The notes: generated by a model from the sequence alone, not told the origin. Shown: positions 52,630-62,620, numbered from the stretch's first letter. The stretch is 64,000 nt of DNA from Bacteroidales bacterium UBA1374 (GCA_002305545.1 DBRG01000007.1:1-64000); one strand, 5' to 3'. Numbers and translations: made by a program.

Positions 52630-53900
52630 CCATGAAGACACGTACAGTTTATGCCGGAAAACTGGCCATCGGAGGCGGACATCCAATTTCTATCCAGACC
52701 ATGTGCAACACAGACACCCTGGATGTGGAGGCTTCCGTAGCCCAGTGTCTTGCCGTTGCGCGGGAAGGCGCCCAGATGATCCGGCTCACAACCCAGGGTC
52801 CACCACAAGTCAAAGCGTTGGCTGTAATCAGGGAGAAGCTCCGGTCACAGGGAATGGACATTCCCCTGGTGGCTGACGTTCATTTCTCGGCCTCTACCGC
52901 CATGGAAGCCGCCCGGGTAGCCGAAAAAGTGCGCATCAATCCCGGTAATTTTTCGCGTGACCGTTCCAGGGTTAAAGAATTGCTGGCAGAACTGTTCGTG
53001 GTCTGCCGCCATCACAACACCGCCCTGCGCATTGGAGTAAACCATGGTTCTCTGCCATCACATATCCTGGAAACCTATGGGAACTCGGCCGAAGGCATGT
53101 GTCAGGCTGCCCTGGAATACCTTGCCATCTGCCAGGAAATGGATTTTCCCCATGTAGTGGTGTCGCTCAAATCGAGCAACACGCGCATTATGGTGCAATC
53201 CAACCGCCTGCTCGCTCAAAAGATGGAAGCCCTGGGGATGGACTATCCTTTACACCTGGGTGTGACAGAATCGGGCAACGACCGCCAGGGACGCCTCAAG
53301 TCGGCAGTCGGGATCGTTACACTGCTTAAAGAAGGCATAGGCGATACCTTCAGGATTTCTCTTACCGAGGCACCCGGGGCGGAGATCCGCTTTGGCAAGC
53401 TGTTCCTGCCTGTAGCCAAAAACCGCAGCCAGCCCGCATCCTGGGATGAACTCATTGTCAGTGCCGCATACCAGTGGGCTCCGGGCCTGCTGGATGGCAC
53501 CATAGACTGGAAAACATTGCCCATGCCCTTTGTAGAGGCACCATTTGCTTCAAAAGAGGAACTCACCGATTTCTGCATGGACCTGCTTCAGGCCACCCGT
53601 TGCGTCTTTACACGCCCCGAGTTTATTTCCTGTCCAGGTTGCGGTCGTACGAAATTCAACCTGGAAGAAACAGTCCGCCGGGTCAAAATGGCCACATCAC
53701 ACCTCAAAGGCTGCACCATTGCCGTTATGGGTTGCATCGTGAACGGGCCGGGAGAAATGGCCGATGCGCAGTATGGATATGTTGGAGAGGGAAATGGCAG
53801 GGTTACCCTGTATAAGGGGAAAACCCCCGTTATGCGGGGGATTCCTCAGGATGAAGCCGTGGAAAGGCTTCTGGAACTTATAGAGTCTCAACAAAAATAG
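52626..53900 (+). CDS. ispG: 4-hydroxy-3-methylbut-2-enyl-diphosphate synthase IspG, compact form
   Basis: 424 aa. Reduces MEcPP in the MEP isoprenoid pathway. The TIM-barrel part has the Bacteroidota-style phrases ISIQTMCNTDT, ADVHFSASTA and KVRINPGNF. The iron-sulfur domain has SCPGCGRTKFNLE and VMGCIVNGPGEM. Bacteroidota enzymes I know of are around 600 aa, with a large extra domain between the two; here only about 80 residues (270-350) bridge them. All three cluster Cys remain, so activity is expected. Last gene of the recQ run; its end overlaps nfeD convergently by 23 bases. Confidence 0.93.
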   Translation: MTMKTRTVYAGKLAIGGGHPISIQTMCNTDTLDVEASVAQCLAVAREGAQMIRLTTQGPPQVKALAVIREKLRSQGMDIPLVADVHFSASTAMEAARVAEKVRINPGNFSRDRSRVKELLAELFVVCRHHNTALRIGVNHGSLPSHILETYGNSAEGMCQAALEYLAICQEMDFPHVVVSLKSSNTRIMVQSNRLLAQKMEALGMDYPLHLGVTESGNDRQGRLKSAVGIVTLLKEGIGDTFRISLTEAPGAEIRFGKLFLPVAKNRSQPASWDELIVSAAYQWAPGLLDGTIDWKTLPMPFVEAPFASKEELTDFCMDLLQATRCVFTRPEFISCPGCGRTKFNLEETVRRVKMATSHLKGCTIAVMGCIVNGPGEMADAQYGYVGEGNGRVTLYKGKTPVMRGIPQDEAVERLLELIESQQK

Positions 53901-55179
53901 CACCGCCTTCTATCCTTACCACTTTAACCGGAGTACCTTTGGGTATGTATCCAACGGCTGCCCGTGCTTCTACCCAGCGTCCGCCAATGGTTACTTTGCC
54001 CGAAGGCCTGAGATCGGTAAAAGCCACTCCTTCCTGCCCAACGGCAAGATCATTCAGGGTTGGCACTCCTACAAATCCATTATTTGTCTCCAGGTTCGTC
54101 CGCAGGGCTATGCGGTTGAACACCCTGGTTGGAAACAACATATGCACAGAAAAGAGAATAAAGGATATGGCGAGCAGGCCGGTGACACTTACTGTAGCCA
54201 CAGGCACTAAAATACTGTTCCAGGGAAAAGGCCCTTTGAAATCAAACACCCGGTTGTCTATCATTGTCAGTGTCAATCCGGCACCAATGGCAACAAGACC
54301 CAGGATGCCCAGCACCCCGAAACCCGGAGTGACAAATATTTCTATGGCAAGAAGGATCAAGCCTGCAATTATGATGATGATCTCCCAGTATTGTACTAAT
54401 CCTTCCAGAAAAAGCGGGGAAAAATAACCTAAGGCGCAAAATACCGCCACACCAAGCGGAAAACCAATACCGGGGCTTTGCAATTCAAAATATATGCCGC
54501 CTATCATGCCCATGAGCATCAACGCCTGGACCAGCGGCAGCAAGAAAAATCCTATGACCTTGTCCAGCCAGTTTTCCTGGTATTCTTTGATCACATAATC
54601 TTCATATCCCAGCAATGCTACTGCTTCCTCCACATTCGCCGCCTGTCCCTGGCTCAATCCCACTTCCACAGCTTCCCGGGTTGTAAGGTTCACGATGGTG
54701 TCCCCGCTTACCATTTGTTCCGCCAGACCGGGATCCCGGCCTGTTTCCTCGGCAGTGGCACGCATCAGGGAGCGCATGTAAGACTGGTACTTTTCCGACA
54801 TTGTTTCCCCTGTCTGATTCACAACACTGGCAGAGCCAATGGTAGAGCCGGGTGACATATAAATGGTATCGCAAGCCAGAGAGATAAGGGCACCTGCCGA
54901 GGCAGCCTGGTGGTCAATAAAAGAGACCGTGGTAAATGGAGCTTCCAGCAGGGCTGTCCTCATTTTTTCGGCGGCATCCAGGGCACCGCCAAAGGTATTC
55001 AGACGCATAACAAATGCCCTGGCATTATGATTTTTTGCTTCTTTCAGTGCCTTGTCCAGGATTCTGGCCGACTTGGCATGTATCTCACTGTCTATGTTCA
55101 GCACATATACCAGGCTTGAATCAGTTCCTTTTGCCATAAGCGGCAACAGGAGTAAGAACAGGAGAGATAATCGTTTCAT
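53878..55179 (-). CDS. NfeD-family membrane-bound serine protease (ClpP class)
   Basis: 433 aa. Signal segment, then the ClpP-like protease domain with LNTFGGALDAAE and the nucleophile region ASAGALIS, and a Lys in the expected later region. Four to five membrane helices (about 205-330) precede a C-terminal OB-like NfeD domain (VGVPTLNDLAVGQEGVAFTDLRPSGKV in parts). Related proteins process stomatin-like membrane proteins; no stomatin gene is adjacent. Downstream of the C69 gene by 5 bases, probably co-transcribed. Confidence 0.88.
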   Translation of the reverse strand: MKRLSLLFLLLLPLMAKGTDSSLVYVLNIDSEIHAKSARILDKALKEAKNHNARAFVMRLNTFGGALDAAEKMRTALLEAPFTTVSFIDHQAASAGALISLACDTIYMSPGSTIGSASVVNQTGETMSEKYQSYMRSLMRATAEETGRDPGLAEQMVSGDTIVNLTTREAVEVGLSQGQAANVEEAVALLGYEDYVIKEYQENWLDKVIGFFLLPLVQALMLMGMIGGIYFELQSPGIGFPLGVAVFCALGYFSPLFLEGLVQYWEIIIIIAGLILLAIEIFVTPGFGVLGILGLVAIGAGLTLTMIDNRVFDFKGPFPWNSILVPVATVSVTGLLAISFILFSVHMLFPTRVFNRIALRTNLETNNGFVGVPTLNDLAVGQEGVAFTDLRPSGKVTIGGRWVEARAAVGYIPKGTPVKVVRIEGGAIFVETL

Positions 55180-55184
55180 TTCAT

Positions 55185-56855
55185 TTATCTTGATTCCAGG
55201 ATCGTTCCGTTATCCTTGACTACCGCTTCTTTCCATTTTCGCGTCTGACCGCCGGATATCGGGGATTTCGGGATGCGTTCGCTATTGCCGTTATTGGTGA
55301 ATGATCCGTCCGGATTCTGGTGTTTGATATTTCCGTCAATATACTTAACCATCAGGTATTTATCAAGATCCACCCACTTTTCGAACAAAGCCTGCGCTGC
55401 ATTGACCGAGAAATCCGTTAAAAACTCACGGGCCAGTGCAGGGTCCTGTTTGTACATAGCCAATGCGATCTGATCGACGCTAGCAGTCTTTTCCACCATC
55501 TCATTTTCCCAGGCGTCAACAACACTCCGGACTTCAGCCCCTGTCTGGTTATAGCGAAGGTATGCAAACTGGGCTACCCTGTTCACGATCCAGAAGAGCG
55601 AAGTTTCGGAGTACTCCAGCATGCTCCCGTTCCCCTCTTCAATACAACGGGGAACACGCCGGGAAGCGCTGTAAAACGGTATCAGGGCTGATGTACCTGC
55701 ATCGTCCACCGCAAACCAGTACAAACCTCCAAGATCCCTGGGCAGGTCACTCCTGCATTGCCCCACAAACCACCAGCCGGTCTGTTGTGTAGCAATAGCC
55801 CTTTCATTAACATAAGATTTTCCATCCACCTCAAATGACATGGGCCTCCAGCGGTAGGGCAAGGCGTTGCTTCCGGCGCCTATATCGCAGGTCATATCCA
55901 TAGGGGTTCCTTCGAAATGGTCCCGCATCATGTTGGCAATATCCTTAAAGGATAACTTTACATTGGGTTTGACATACAATGGCATCCGGTTGGAGAGGTT
56001 GTGTCCCATGGCATAATCCAGGTACTTGTCCATCCCGTCGGCAAAGCGGTTGAAATAAGCCCAGATACGGGCATCACAGGCCCTGGCGGCTCCAAAATCC
56101 ACCGGTGCATATACATCGGAAAAACTAAAATCCTTGTCCTTCCCGCTGAAAATGCCCATTTCCCGGGCATGGGATATGACATCGGGACTGTATAGACAAT
56201 TTTCGGGATCGTTAAAGTCAATGGTTGTGATACGGGCCTGGTTGGCATGGCCGCTGATGTATCCGTCTGGAATGCGCCTGGCAACCCAGACTGCTCCTTT
56301 GTTCACATTTTCCCCATCAACCATCCTGGGCGCCTTGGCCATTATTTCCATGATCCATACTTCATCGGGATCGGCTATGGAAAACGATTCCCCGCTGGAC
56401 GCATAGCCATATGTCTGCATCAAATTGTCAATCAGGGCAATGGCCTCACGAGCGGTTTTGCAGCGTTGTAAAGCCAAGTAGATCAGGGACCCATAATCCA
56501 TCATCCCGGTCGGATCATTGAACTCAGGCCTGCCCCCATAGGTGGTCTCCCCAATCAGCAACTGGTATTCGTTCATGTTTCCGGTAACTGAATAGGTACG
56601 CCGGGCCTGCGGGATTTCCCCCATGTACTTTCCGGTATCCCATTCATAAATTTTCAACATAGTTCCCTCGGGCCATTCGGCTGAGGGCCAGAAATACAAT
56701 TCACCGTATAACTGGTGTGAATCGGCTGAATAACTGACAATTACGGATCCGTCTTTTGACGCACCCTTTGTCACGATCAAATTGGTACAAGGCAGGACAG
56801 TACCGGCACTCACGCATAAAGCAACAAGGCTCAGGAAAATCTTTCTGGTAAACAT
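55185..56855 (-). CDS. Peptidase family C69 dipeptidase (Ntn hydrolase)
   Basis: 556 aa from the ATG at 56855; the upstream extension would need TTG and spoils the signal peptide. Cleavage after VLP would expose Cys of CTNLIVTKGASKDGS as the N-terminal nucleophile, as in PepD-like C69 enzymes. Also present are SFSIADPDEVWIMEI and GHANQARI. Likely a periplasmic or outer-surface dipeptidase in peptide use. The gene diverges from the M16 peptidase, another exported peptidase. Confidence 0.9.
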   Translation of the reverse strand: MFTRKIFLSLVALCVSAGTVLPCTNLIVTKGASKDGSVIVSYSADSHQLYGELYFWPSAEWPEGTMLKIYEWDTGKYMGEIPQARRTYSVTGNMNEYQLLIGETTYGGRPEFNDPTGMMDYGSLIYLALQRCKTAREAIALIDNLMQTYGYASSGESFSIADPDEVWIMEIMAKAPRMVDGENVNKGAVWVARRIPDGYISGHANQARITTIDFNDPENCLYSPDVISHAREMGIFSGKDKDFSFSDVYAPVDFGAARACDARIWAYFNRFADGMDKYLDYAMGHNLSNRMPLYVKPNVKLSFKDIANMMRDHFEGTPMDMTCDIGAGSNALPYRWRPMSFEVDGKSYVNERAIATQQTGWWFVGQCRSDLPRDLGGLYWFAVDDAGTSALIPFYSASRRVPRCIEEGNGSMLEYSETSLFWIVNRVAQFAYLRYNQTGAEVRSVVDAWENEMVEKTASVDQIALAMYKQDPALAREFLTDFSVNAAQALFEKWVDLDKYLMVKYIDGNIKHQNPDGSFTNNGNSERIPKSPISGGQTRKWKEAVVKDNGTILESR

Positions 56856-56923
56856 TCGTAAATAAATTTTTTGTGTCTTGTATGTAAAAGTACAAAAAAG
56901 ACCGATACGCAACGATTTTTTGT

Positions 56924-56931
56924 TACCTTTG
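56924..56931 (+). promoter_or_regulatory. TACCTTTG promoter box for the M16 peptidase gene
   Basis: Full TAnnTTTG match 30 bases upstream of the ATG at 56962. No -33 TTTG at the usual spacing. Confidence 0.5.
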
Positions 56932-56961
56932 GTTTTCTTATCAAAATCAATCTACTGAACT

Positions 56962-59775
56962 ATGAAGAAATTTCTTACCACCCTGCTTGTCTTGCTCGTG
57001 GCATGCATTACCGGCTTTTCACAAATGGCCAATCCGCAGGAACCGTTGAAAAACGATCCTGCTGTTCGTATTGGTAAACTTCAGAACGGGCTTACTTATT
57101 ACATCAGGCATAATGCAAAGCCTGAAAACCGTGCCGAATTCTATCTCTTCACCAACGTGGGAGCCATACAGGAAACCAAGGCACAGGCCGGCCTGGCACA
57201 CTTCCTGGAACACATGGCCCTGAACGGCACTAAGAACCTTCCCGGAAAAATGCTTATCAGTTACCTGGAAAGCATCGGATGCAGTTTTGGAAGGAACATC
57301 AATGCCGGAACCGGAGTTGAGCAAACCATGTACATGCTCAACAACATACCCATGTTGCGGGAAGGGGTGCTGGATACCTGCCTGCTCATCATGCACGATT
57401 ATGCTTCCTTTGTAACCAACGACCCGGCAGAAATAGACAAGGAACGGGGTGTGATCATAGAAGAATTGCGTACCCGCAGAACAGCCCAGTGGCGGATGTT
57501 TGAAGGCTCTCTCCCCTACCTGTACAAAGGATCCAAATACGCCGAATGCAACCTGATAGGCACTATTGAAGGACTTCAGTCATTCCCGGCATCGGAACTG
57601 CATGATTTCTATAAAACCTGGTACCGTCCCGATCACCAGGCAGTCATTGTGGTAGGCGATATTGATGTAGACCAGGTTGAAAGCAAACTTACTGCACTTT
57701 TCACCGATATTCCCGCCCCCTCAACTCCCAGTCCCAAAAAAGTGATCCCTGTTCCGGAGAACGACAATCCCATCATCGGGATTGTCACAGATCCGGAAGC
57801 ACAAGGCACAGGTGTTGAATTCATCATCAAATCCGAACCTGTTCCCTACAATATGCGTCCTCTGGGAATGATCTACATGATAGATATGTTCAAATCCTTT
57901 ATAGCAGGAATGATGAACGACCGTTTCCAGGAGATAGCCCAAAAGCCAGACGCTCCATTCCTCGGCGCCAACTTAAGTTTTTCTCCCATTACGACCTCCG
58001 TGGATGCCATGTACTTCTCTGCCCAGGGCAGGGATGGCGAAAGTGCCCGGGCGTTTGAGGCCCTTATGACAGAAGTTGAAAAGATGCAACGTTATGGATT
58101 CACAGAAGCCGAACTGGAACGTGCCAAAACCAACTTCCAGCGCCGCCGGGAACGCGCTGCAGAAAATGCAGGAGACCGGATGAACAGTGAATTCATAAAT
58201 TCCATAATGAACCATTATGCCTTTAATGAACCCATCCTGGATCCCTTATATGAATTGGAAGTTGCTAAAGGATACCTTCCTTTCATTACCCTGGATCAGC
58301 TTAACCAGCTGGCACAGAAATTCATAACGGAAGAAAACCGCATTCTGCTTGTTTCCAGTCCTAAACGGGAAGGCCTGCAGATCCCTTCCGAACAGGAATT
58401 TCTGGATATCATGAAAAAAGTGGAAGATATGGAAATTCAGGCGTATGCAGAAGAAGTGTCCGACGAACCCATTGTCAATCCTGATGCCCTGGTTCCCGGA
58501 ACAATCCTTGAACAAAAGGAAGGCGCTTATGAAAGCGTGGTATGGACACTGTCCAACGGGATCAAGGTGGTTGTAAAACCCACCACACACAAAAAGGACG
58601 AGGTGTTATTCTCGCTGCAAAACGACGGCGGACTCTCCATTATACCTGAAGAACTGCTCCCTTCTGTTGAAAATACCGTTTTCAGCTTCTGGATGCAAAA
58701 CAACGGGGTGGGAAATTTCAGCGCCACCTCGCTCAAACGCAAACTGACCGGGAAAATTGCTTCTGCCGGACCATTTATCAGGAGCTATAGCCAGGGTATC
58801 ACAGGCAGCGCCTCGCCACAGGATATCCAGACACTCCTGGAACTGGTATATGCCCATATTGTCACACCCCGGTTTGTGGAAAGAGAATATGAAGCTTCCA
58901 TGGCCCAATTGAAAGCTATTGTTCCCAATATTGAGAAAACCCCCGATTTTATTTTCCAGAAAGAGGTATATAAAACAATATTCAACAACAATCCACGCAG
59001 CCAGTTGGTTTCCAGCGAATTGATCCAGAAGATATCTCTGGCAGACCTGGAAAGGGCCTACCGGTTATGCTTTGCAAACAACAACGGGGCCATTGTCACT
59101 ATTGTAGGTAATGTTGATCCGGAAACTTTGAAACCTCTGGTGGAACTTTACCTGGGTTCATTGCCCTCCGCCACGCAACCTGCAGTTTGGGTAAAAGACG
59201 ACAACCGCATCCGGAAAGGCTCTGTGGATAATCATTTCAAGGTGCTTATGGAAACCCCTAAAACAAGCATCGCGAACATCTATTCGGCAGACCTGGATTA
59301 TAACCTCAATAACGAAGTCTACCTTGATGCCTTGCAATCCATTCTCAATATGACCTACACGAAGACCCTCAGGGAAGATGAAGGTGGAACTTATGGAGCC
59401 GCTGTACAGAAAATAACCTCCAATCAGCCGGAAGAGTATGGCGCTTTGCTCATTGTTTTCGATACCGACCCAGAGAGACAGGAAAGAATGCGCCAGGTGG
59501 TCAAGGACGATGTTTTGAATCTTGCAAAGAACGGGCCTTCAGAGGAATATGTGAGCAAAACCCGTGAAAACTTCCTCAAAAACCGCCAGGAAAACCTCAT
59601 CAAGAACAATTTCTGGCAGCAGTCGCTCATTAGTTATTATACCGAAGATCTGGATGTGGTCACAGGTTACGAACAGATAGTAAAAGAGATAACTCCGAAA
59701 AGCGTAAAGAAATTCATTAAAAAATTCCTGAAACAGAACTATTTCATTGACATTTCAATGAATCCTGAACAGTAA
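56962..59775 (+). CDS. Exported M16-family zinc metallopeptidase
   Basis: 937 aa. Signal peptide (LLVLLVACITGFS). Inverted zinc motif HFLEH in the N-terminal domain with the third ligand Glu downstream in VIIEELRTRR. A second, catalytically silent M16 half follows, as in pitrilysin-type two-domain proteins (the later half has no HxxEH). Degrades peptides in the periplasm or outer membrane. The gene ends inside the 3' part of the convergent methyltransferase gene (32-base overlap), and its terminator lies at 59799-59830. Confidence 0.93.
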   Translation: MKKFLTTLLVLLVACITGFSQMANPQEPLKNDPAVRIGKLQNGLTYYIRHNAKPENRAEFYLFTNVGAIQETKAQAGLAHFLEHMALNGTKNLPGKMLISYLESIGCSFGRNINAGTGVEQTMYMLNNIPMLREGVLDTCLLIMHDYASFVTNDPAEIDKERGVIIEELRTRRTAQWRMFEGSLPYLYKGSKYAECNLIGTIEGLQSFPASELHDFYKTWYRPDHQAVIVVGDIDVDQVESKLTALFTDIPAPSTPSPKKVIPVPENDNPIIGIVTDPEAQGTGVEFIIKSEPVPYNMRPLGMIYMIDMFKSFIAGMMNDRFQEIAQKPDAPFLGANLSFSPITTSVDAMYFSAQGRDGESARAFEALMTEVEKMQRYGFTEAELERAKTNFQRRRERAAENAGDRMNSEFINSIMNHYAFNEPILDPLYELEVAKGYLPFITLDQLNQLAQKFITEENRILLVSSPKREGLQIPSEQEFLDIMKKVEDMEIQAYAEEVSDEPIVNPDALVPGTILEQKEGAYESVVWTLSNGIKVVVKPTTHKKDEVLFSLQNDGGLSIIPEELLPSVENTVFSFWMQNNGVGNFSATSLKRKLTGKIASAGPFIRSYSQGITGSASPQDIQTLLELVYAHIVTPRFVEREYEASMAQLKAIVPNIEKTPDFIFQKEVYKTIFNNNPRSQLVSSELIQKISLADLERAYRLCFANNNGAIVTIVGNVDPETLKPLVELYLGSLPSATQPAVWVKDDNRIRKGSVDNHFKVLMETPKTSIANIYSADLDYNLNNEVYLDALQSILNMTYTKTLREDEGGTYGAAVQKITSNQPEEYGALLIVFDTDPERQERMRQVVKDDVLNLAKNGPSEEYVSKTRENFLKNRQENLIKNNFWQQSLISYYTEDLDVVTGYEQIVKEITPKSVKKFIKKFLKQNYFIDISMNPEQ

Positions 59776-60517
59776 TATCCCATAGAATATGGATCCAGAC
59801 AGGGCTCTCAGAGGGCCCTGTTTTGTTTTGTATGGTTTCAAGCCCTTTGGCGAAAAGGCAAGTTATTCGCGCCGGCAACGACAACCTTGGTTTTTCCAGG
59901 TGTTTTCCGCAGTGTATGCAAGGCTCCTCCTGCTCATAGGATCCGTAGGGAAATCCATAATGTTTATATATTGCATAGGATAACCGGTTGGTTTTATAAA
60001 CGCCCCTGCCCGGGTATTCTGTTTTTGTGAAATGCATGTTGCCAAAGAGAGACATCAGCCGCTGCAGGTCAAAAGAATTGACATGACCTGTGGTTGGGTT
60101 AATGCTTCCGCAATGGAGGCAACGGGTGGCATGAACCCTCAGGTCCTGCCTGAATGGGACCCCGATAAAAAGATACCGTCTTGTAACGCGCAACAATTCG
60201 GCACAGGCCGTTTCCAGCATTAGCGGTGGAATATGCTCCAGTACTTCGGTACAAATGACCAGATCAAAGGACTTATCGGCAAAAGCCAGAGAAGTGATAT
60301 CACCCTGCACGCAGGCAACCCGGGGATGGGTTATGGAAGGCAGGTTTAAATCCAACGCTGTGACCGCCTGGTATTTTTCTGCCAGTTTCAGGGTGATATA
60401 ACCGTCCCTGCACCCGGCTTCCAACACCTGTTGCGCATCAGGGGGAAGCATGCGCATGATAGAATCAATTCGTTGAATTTCAACTTCTTTACGCCGGTAT
60501 TGTGCTGTGTCAAACAT
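59744..60517 (-). CDS. Class I SAM-dependent methyltransferase with Cys pairs
   Basis: 257 aa. SAM motif I LEAGCRDGYITLKLA, acidic loop ALDLN, and motif IV FDLVICTEVLEHIP. Two Cys pairs (CLHCG near 139 and CIHCG near 202) could bind zinc. Probably modifies a small molecule or glycan: it overlaps the downstream glycosyltransferase gene context by 8 bases at its start. The last 20 or so residues are encoded by the opposite gene's terminator region, so the C-terminal tail may be non-functional. Confidence 0.82.
   Translation of the reverse strand: MFDTAQYRRKEVEIQRIDSIMRMLPPDAQQVLEAGCRDGYITLKLAEKYQAVTALDLNLPSITHPRVACVQGDITSLAFADKSFDLVICTEVLEHIPPLMLETACAELLRVTRRYLFIGVPFRQDLRVHATRCLHCGSINPTTGHVNSFDLQRLMSLFGNMHFTKTEYPGRGVYKTNRLSYAIYKHYGFPYGSYEQEEPCIHCGKHLEKPRLSLPARITCLFAKGLETIQNKTGPSESPVWIHILWDITVQDSLKCQ
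59799..59830 (+). terminator. Terminator of the M16 peptidase gene
   Basis: CAGGGC pairs with GCCCTG around a short loop and is followed by a T-rich run. It lies within the coding end of the opposite methyltransferase gene. Confidence 0.65.
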
Positions 60518-61523
60518 CTTTTATTTTTCTGCTCATTCGCTGGAATAACTGTAAATATGGGAAAAAAAGGGAGGGTAAATTCCAATGCAGGGAAGTCATG
60601 AACCGTAAGGTCTTTATCGGACCAAACGAATTCACGGTGCAATATTTTAGAAATCTGAGCAAAATCTCGTTAGCCAGAAGGTACGGCCTGAAAACGGGAT
60701 TCATTTCATTTTTCTTATACAACGCAATACACCACAACATAATATCGCGGTAGTGTTCCTGCTCGTCAACTGTTTCTATGGCCAATCCTGAAAGCCTCAG
60801 GTGAGCGGACAGTTCCTCATCCTGTGGCTGAAAGCCCATCTTCTGCAACATGCTGCAATAAACCCTGGAGGCATGTCTGTTTTGTGCTGCAGAATTCTCC
60901 GAAGAGATCTGTCCCGGTCTCCTGCGGTAATAGGTCAGGTAACGCGGCAGAAGGTAAAAGTTCCCGGCAAACACAGCCCGGCTCCACAATTCATAATCGT
61001 GCGAAAAAGAAAAAGACTCGTTGTACCTGATGTTGTGCTCATCAAGGAAAGAACGCCTCATCATGACAGAGGAATGAACCAGGGAACAGCGAAATAATGT
61101 GGAACACCTGATTTGCCCCGGATATAATGGAAAGCGTACCGCCTTGTTCCTCCGGCCCGCCTGGTCGGTCTCGTAAACATAAGTACCAAGACCTGCTGCA
61201 GATGGGTGCTTTTCCATAAAACCGACCTGTTCTTCCAGTTTCTCCGGCGCCCAGAAGTCATCAGCATCAAGGATGGCCACATACCTGCCCGAGGCTTCAT
61301 TAATGGCCCTGTTCCTGGAAAAAGCGGCACCGCTGCGTGTTTCATTTCTGAAGACCTTCAGGCGCGGATCTTGGCAGGCAGCCAGTATATGTGGTGTTTT
61401 GTCAGAAGAGGCATCGTCCACAACTACAACTTCATAGTCCTTAAAGGATTGAGCAAAGACACTATTCAACGCAGTGTCAAGGTAATCCTGGGCGTTGTAC
61501 GCTGCCATTATTACTGAAACCAT
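60510..61523 (-). CDS. Family 2 glycosyltransferase
   Basis: 337 aa from the ATG at 61523, which begins MVSVIMAAYNAQDYL, the normal GT2 start; the longer frame would run into gapA. VVVVDDASSD and the DxD-type AILDADDFW bind the nucleotide sugar. Cytoplasmic GT-A domain, with a C-terminal helical part of unknown role. Overlaps the methyltransferase gene by 8 bases, suggesting joint work on a surface glycan. Acceptor unknown. Confidence 0.88.
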   Translation of the reverse strand: MVSVIMAAYNAQDYLDTALNSVFAQSFKDYEVVVVDDASSDKTPHILAACQDPRLKVFRNETRSGAAFSRNRAINEASGRYVAILDADDFWAPEKLEEQVGFMEKHPSAAGLGTYVYETDQAGRRNKAVRFPLYPGQIRCSTLFRCSLVHSSVMMRRSFLDEHNIRYNESFSFSHDYELWSRAVFAGNFYLLPRYLTYYRRRPGQISSENSAAQNRHASRVYCSMLQKMGFQPQDEELSAHLRLSGLAIETVDEQEHYRDIMLWCIALYKKNEMNPVFRPYLLANEILLRFLKYCTVNSFGPIKTLRFMTSLHWNLPSLFFPYLQLFQRMSRKIKDV

Positions 61524-61533
61524 ACGCAAAGAT

Positions 61534-61571
61534 AAAAAAACCGGATGTCTTCCTTGGAAAACACCCGGTAA
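61534..61571 (-). terminator. gapA terminator
   Basis: On the minus strand ACCGG and CCGGT arms extend through a TGTTTTCC/GGAAGACA stem and are followed by seven T. It lies just after gapA and before the glycosyltransferase start. Confidence 0.8.
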
Positions 61572-61588
61572 AGATAGCTTTAAGTTTG

Positions 61589-62593
61589 TTATTTCACAGT
61601 GGCCATGTGCCGGATCATTTCCAGGACCTTGCACGAATAGCCCCATTCATTGTCATACCAGGAAACCACTTTCACAAAATTCGGATTGAGTGAAATACCG
61701 GCTCCGGCATCAAAAATGGATGTACGGGAATCGTGTATGAAATCGGAAGAAACCACGGCTTCTTCTGTATAACCCAGGATGCCTTTCATTTCACCCTCAG
61801 AAGCCTCTTTCATGGCAGCCTTGATTTCATCATAGCTAGCCGGCTTATCAAGACGGCAGGTCAGGTCCACAACAGAAACGTTTACGGTGGGAACGCGGAA
61901 CGACATTCCGGTAAGTTTGCCGTTCAGCTGGGGGATCACTTTGCCCACCGCTTTGGCGGCGCCTGTGGAAGAAGGAATGATGTTGGCAGCTGCGGCGCGT
62001 CCTCCCCTCCAATCCTTTGCAGAGGGTCCGTCCACTGTTTTCTGGGTGGCTGTGGTGGAATGAACGGTTGTCATAAGCCCTTCCACGATCCCGAATTTAT
62101 CGTTCAACACCTTTGCAACAGGGGCCAGGCAGTTTGTTGTACAGGATGCATTTGATATGATGGCTTCGCCCTTATAGATCTTGTGGTTGACGCCATAAAC
62201 AAACATGGGGGTATCATCCTTTGAAGGAGCAGACATTATCACACGTTTTGCACCGGCATCAATATGAGCCTGTGCTTTTTCCTTTGTCAGGAAAAGACCG
62301 GTTGATTCCACTACATATTCTGCCCCTACTTCGTTCCATTTCAGATTGGCCGGGTCTTTCTCAGCCGTTACACGGATTGCTTTTCCGTTGACAACCAGTT
62401 TTTCATCCCTGACTTCAATAGTACCCTGGAATTGCCCATGGACGGTATCATACCTGAGCATGTAAGCAATGTAATCCACGCTAATCAGGTCATTGATACC
62501 CACTATTTCTATGTTTTCAATATCCTGGGCGGCCCGGAAAACCAACCGTCCAATACGGCCAAAGCCGTTAATTCCCACTTTAATCTTATTCAT
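61589..62593 (-). CDS. gapA: Glyceraldehyde-3-phosphate dehydrogenase
   Basis: 334 aa. NAD-binding INGFGRIGRLVFR, catalytic SNASCTTNCLAPVAKVL with the active Cys, and the SWYDNEWGYS C-terminal phrase. Core glycolytic enzyme, homotetramer. It has its own strong promoter upstream and its own terminator, so it is transcribed alone. Confidence 0.98.
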   Translation of the reverse strand: MNKIKVGINGFGRIGRLVFRAAQDIENIEIVGINDLISVDYIAYMLRYDTVHGQFQGTIEVRDEKLVVNGKAIRVTAEKDPANLKWNEVGAEYVVESTGLFLTKEKAQAHIDAGAKRVIMSAPSKDDTPMFVYGVNHKIYKGEAIISNASCTTNCLAPVAKVLNDKFGIVEGLMTTVHSTTATQKTVDGPSAKDWRGGRAAAANIIPSSTGAAKAVGKVIPQLNGKLTGMSFRVPTVNVSVVDLTCRLDKPASYDEIKAAMKEASEGEMKGILGYTEEAVVSSDFIHDSRTSIFDAGAGISLNPNFVKVVSWYDNEWGYSCKVLEMIRHMATVK

Positions 62594-62620
62594 ATTCTTT
62601 GTTTTGTTTTAAAATCAATT

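Noticed and set aside
56856..56912. Longer C69 dipeptidase frame
   Set aside because: Starts with TTG and adds residues before an otherwise normal signal peptide.
61524..61646. Longer glycosyltransferase frame reaching into gapA
   Set aside because: The extra 41 residues are antisense to gapA and its terminator; the normal GT2 start is at 61523.
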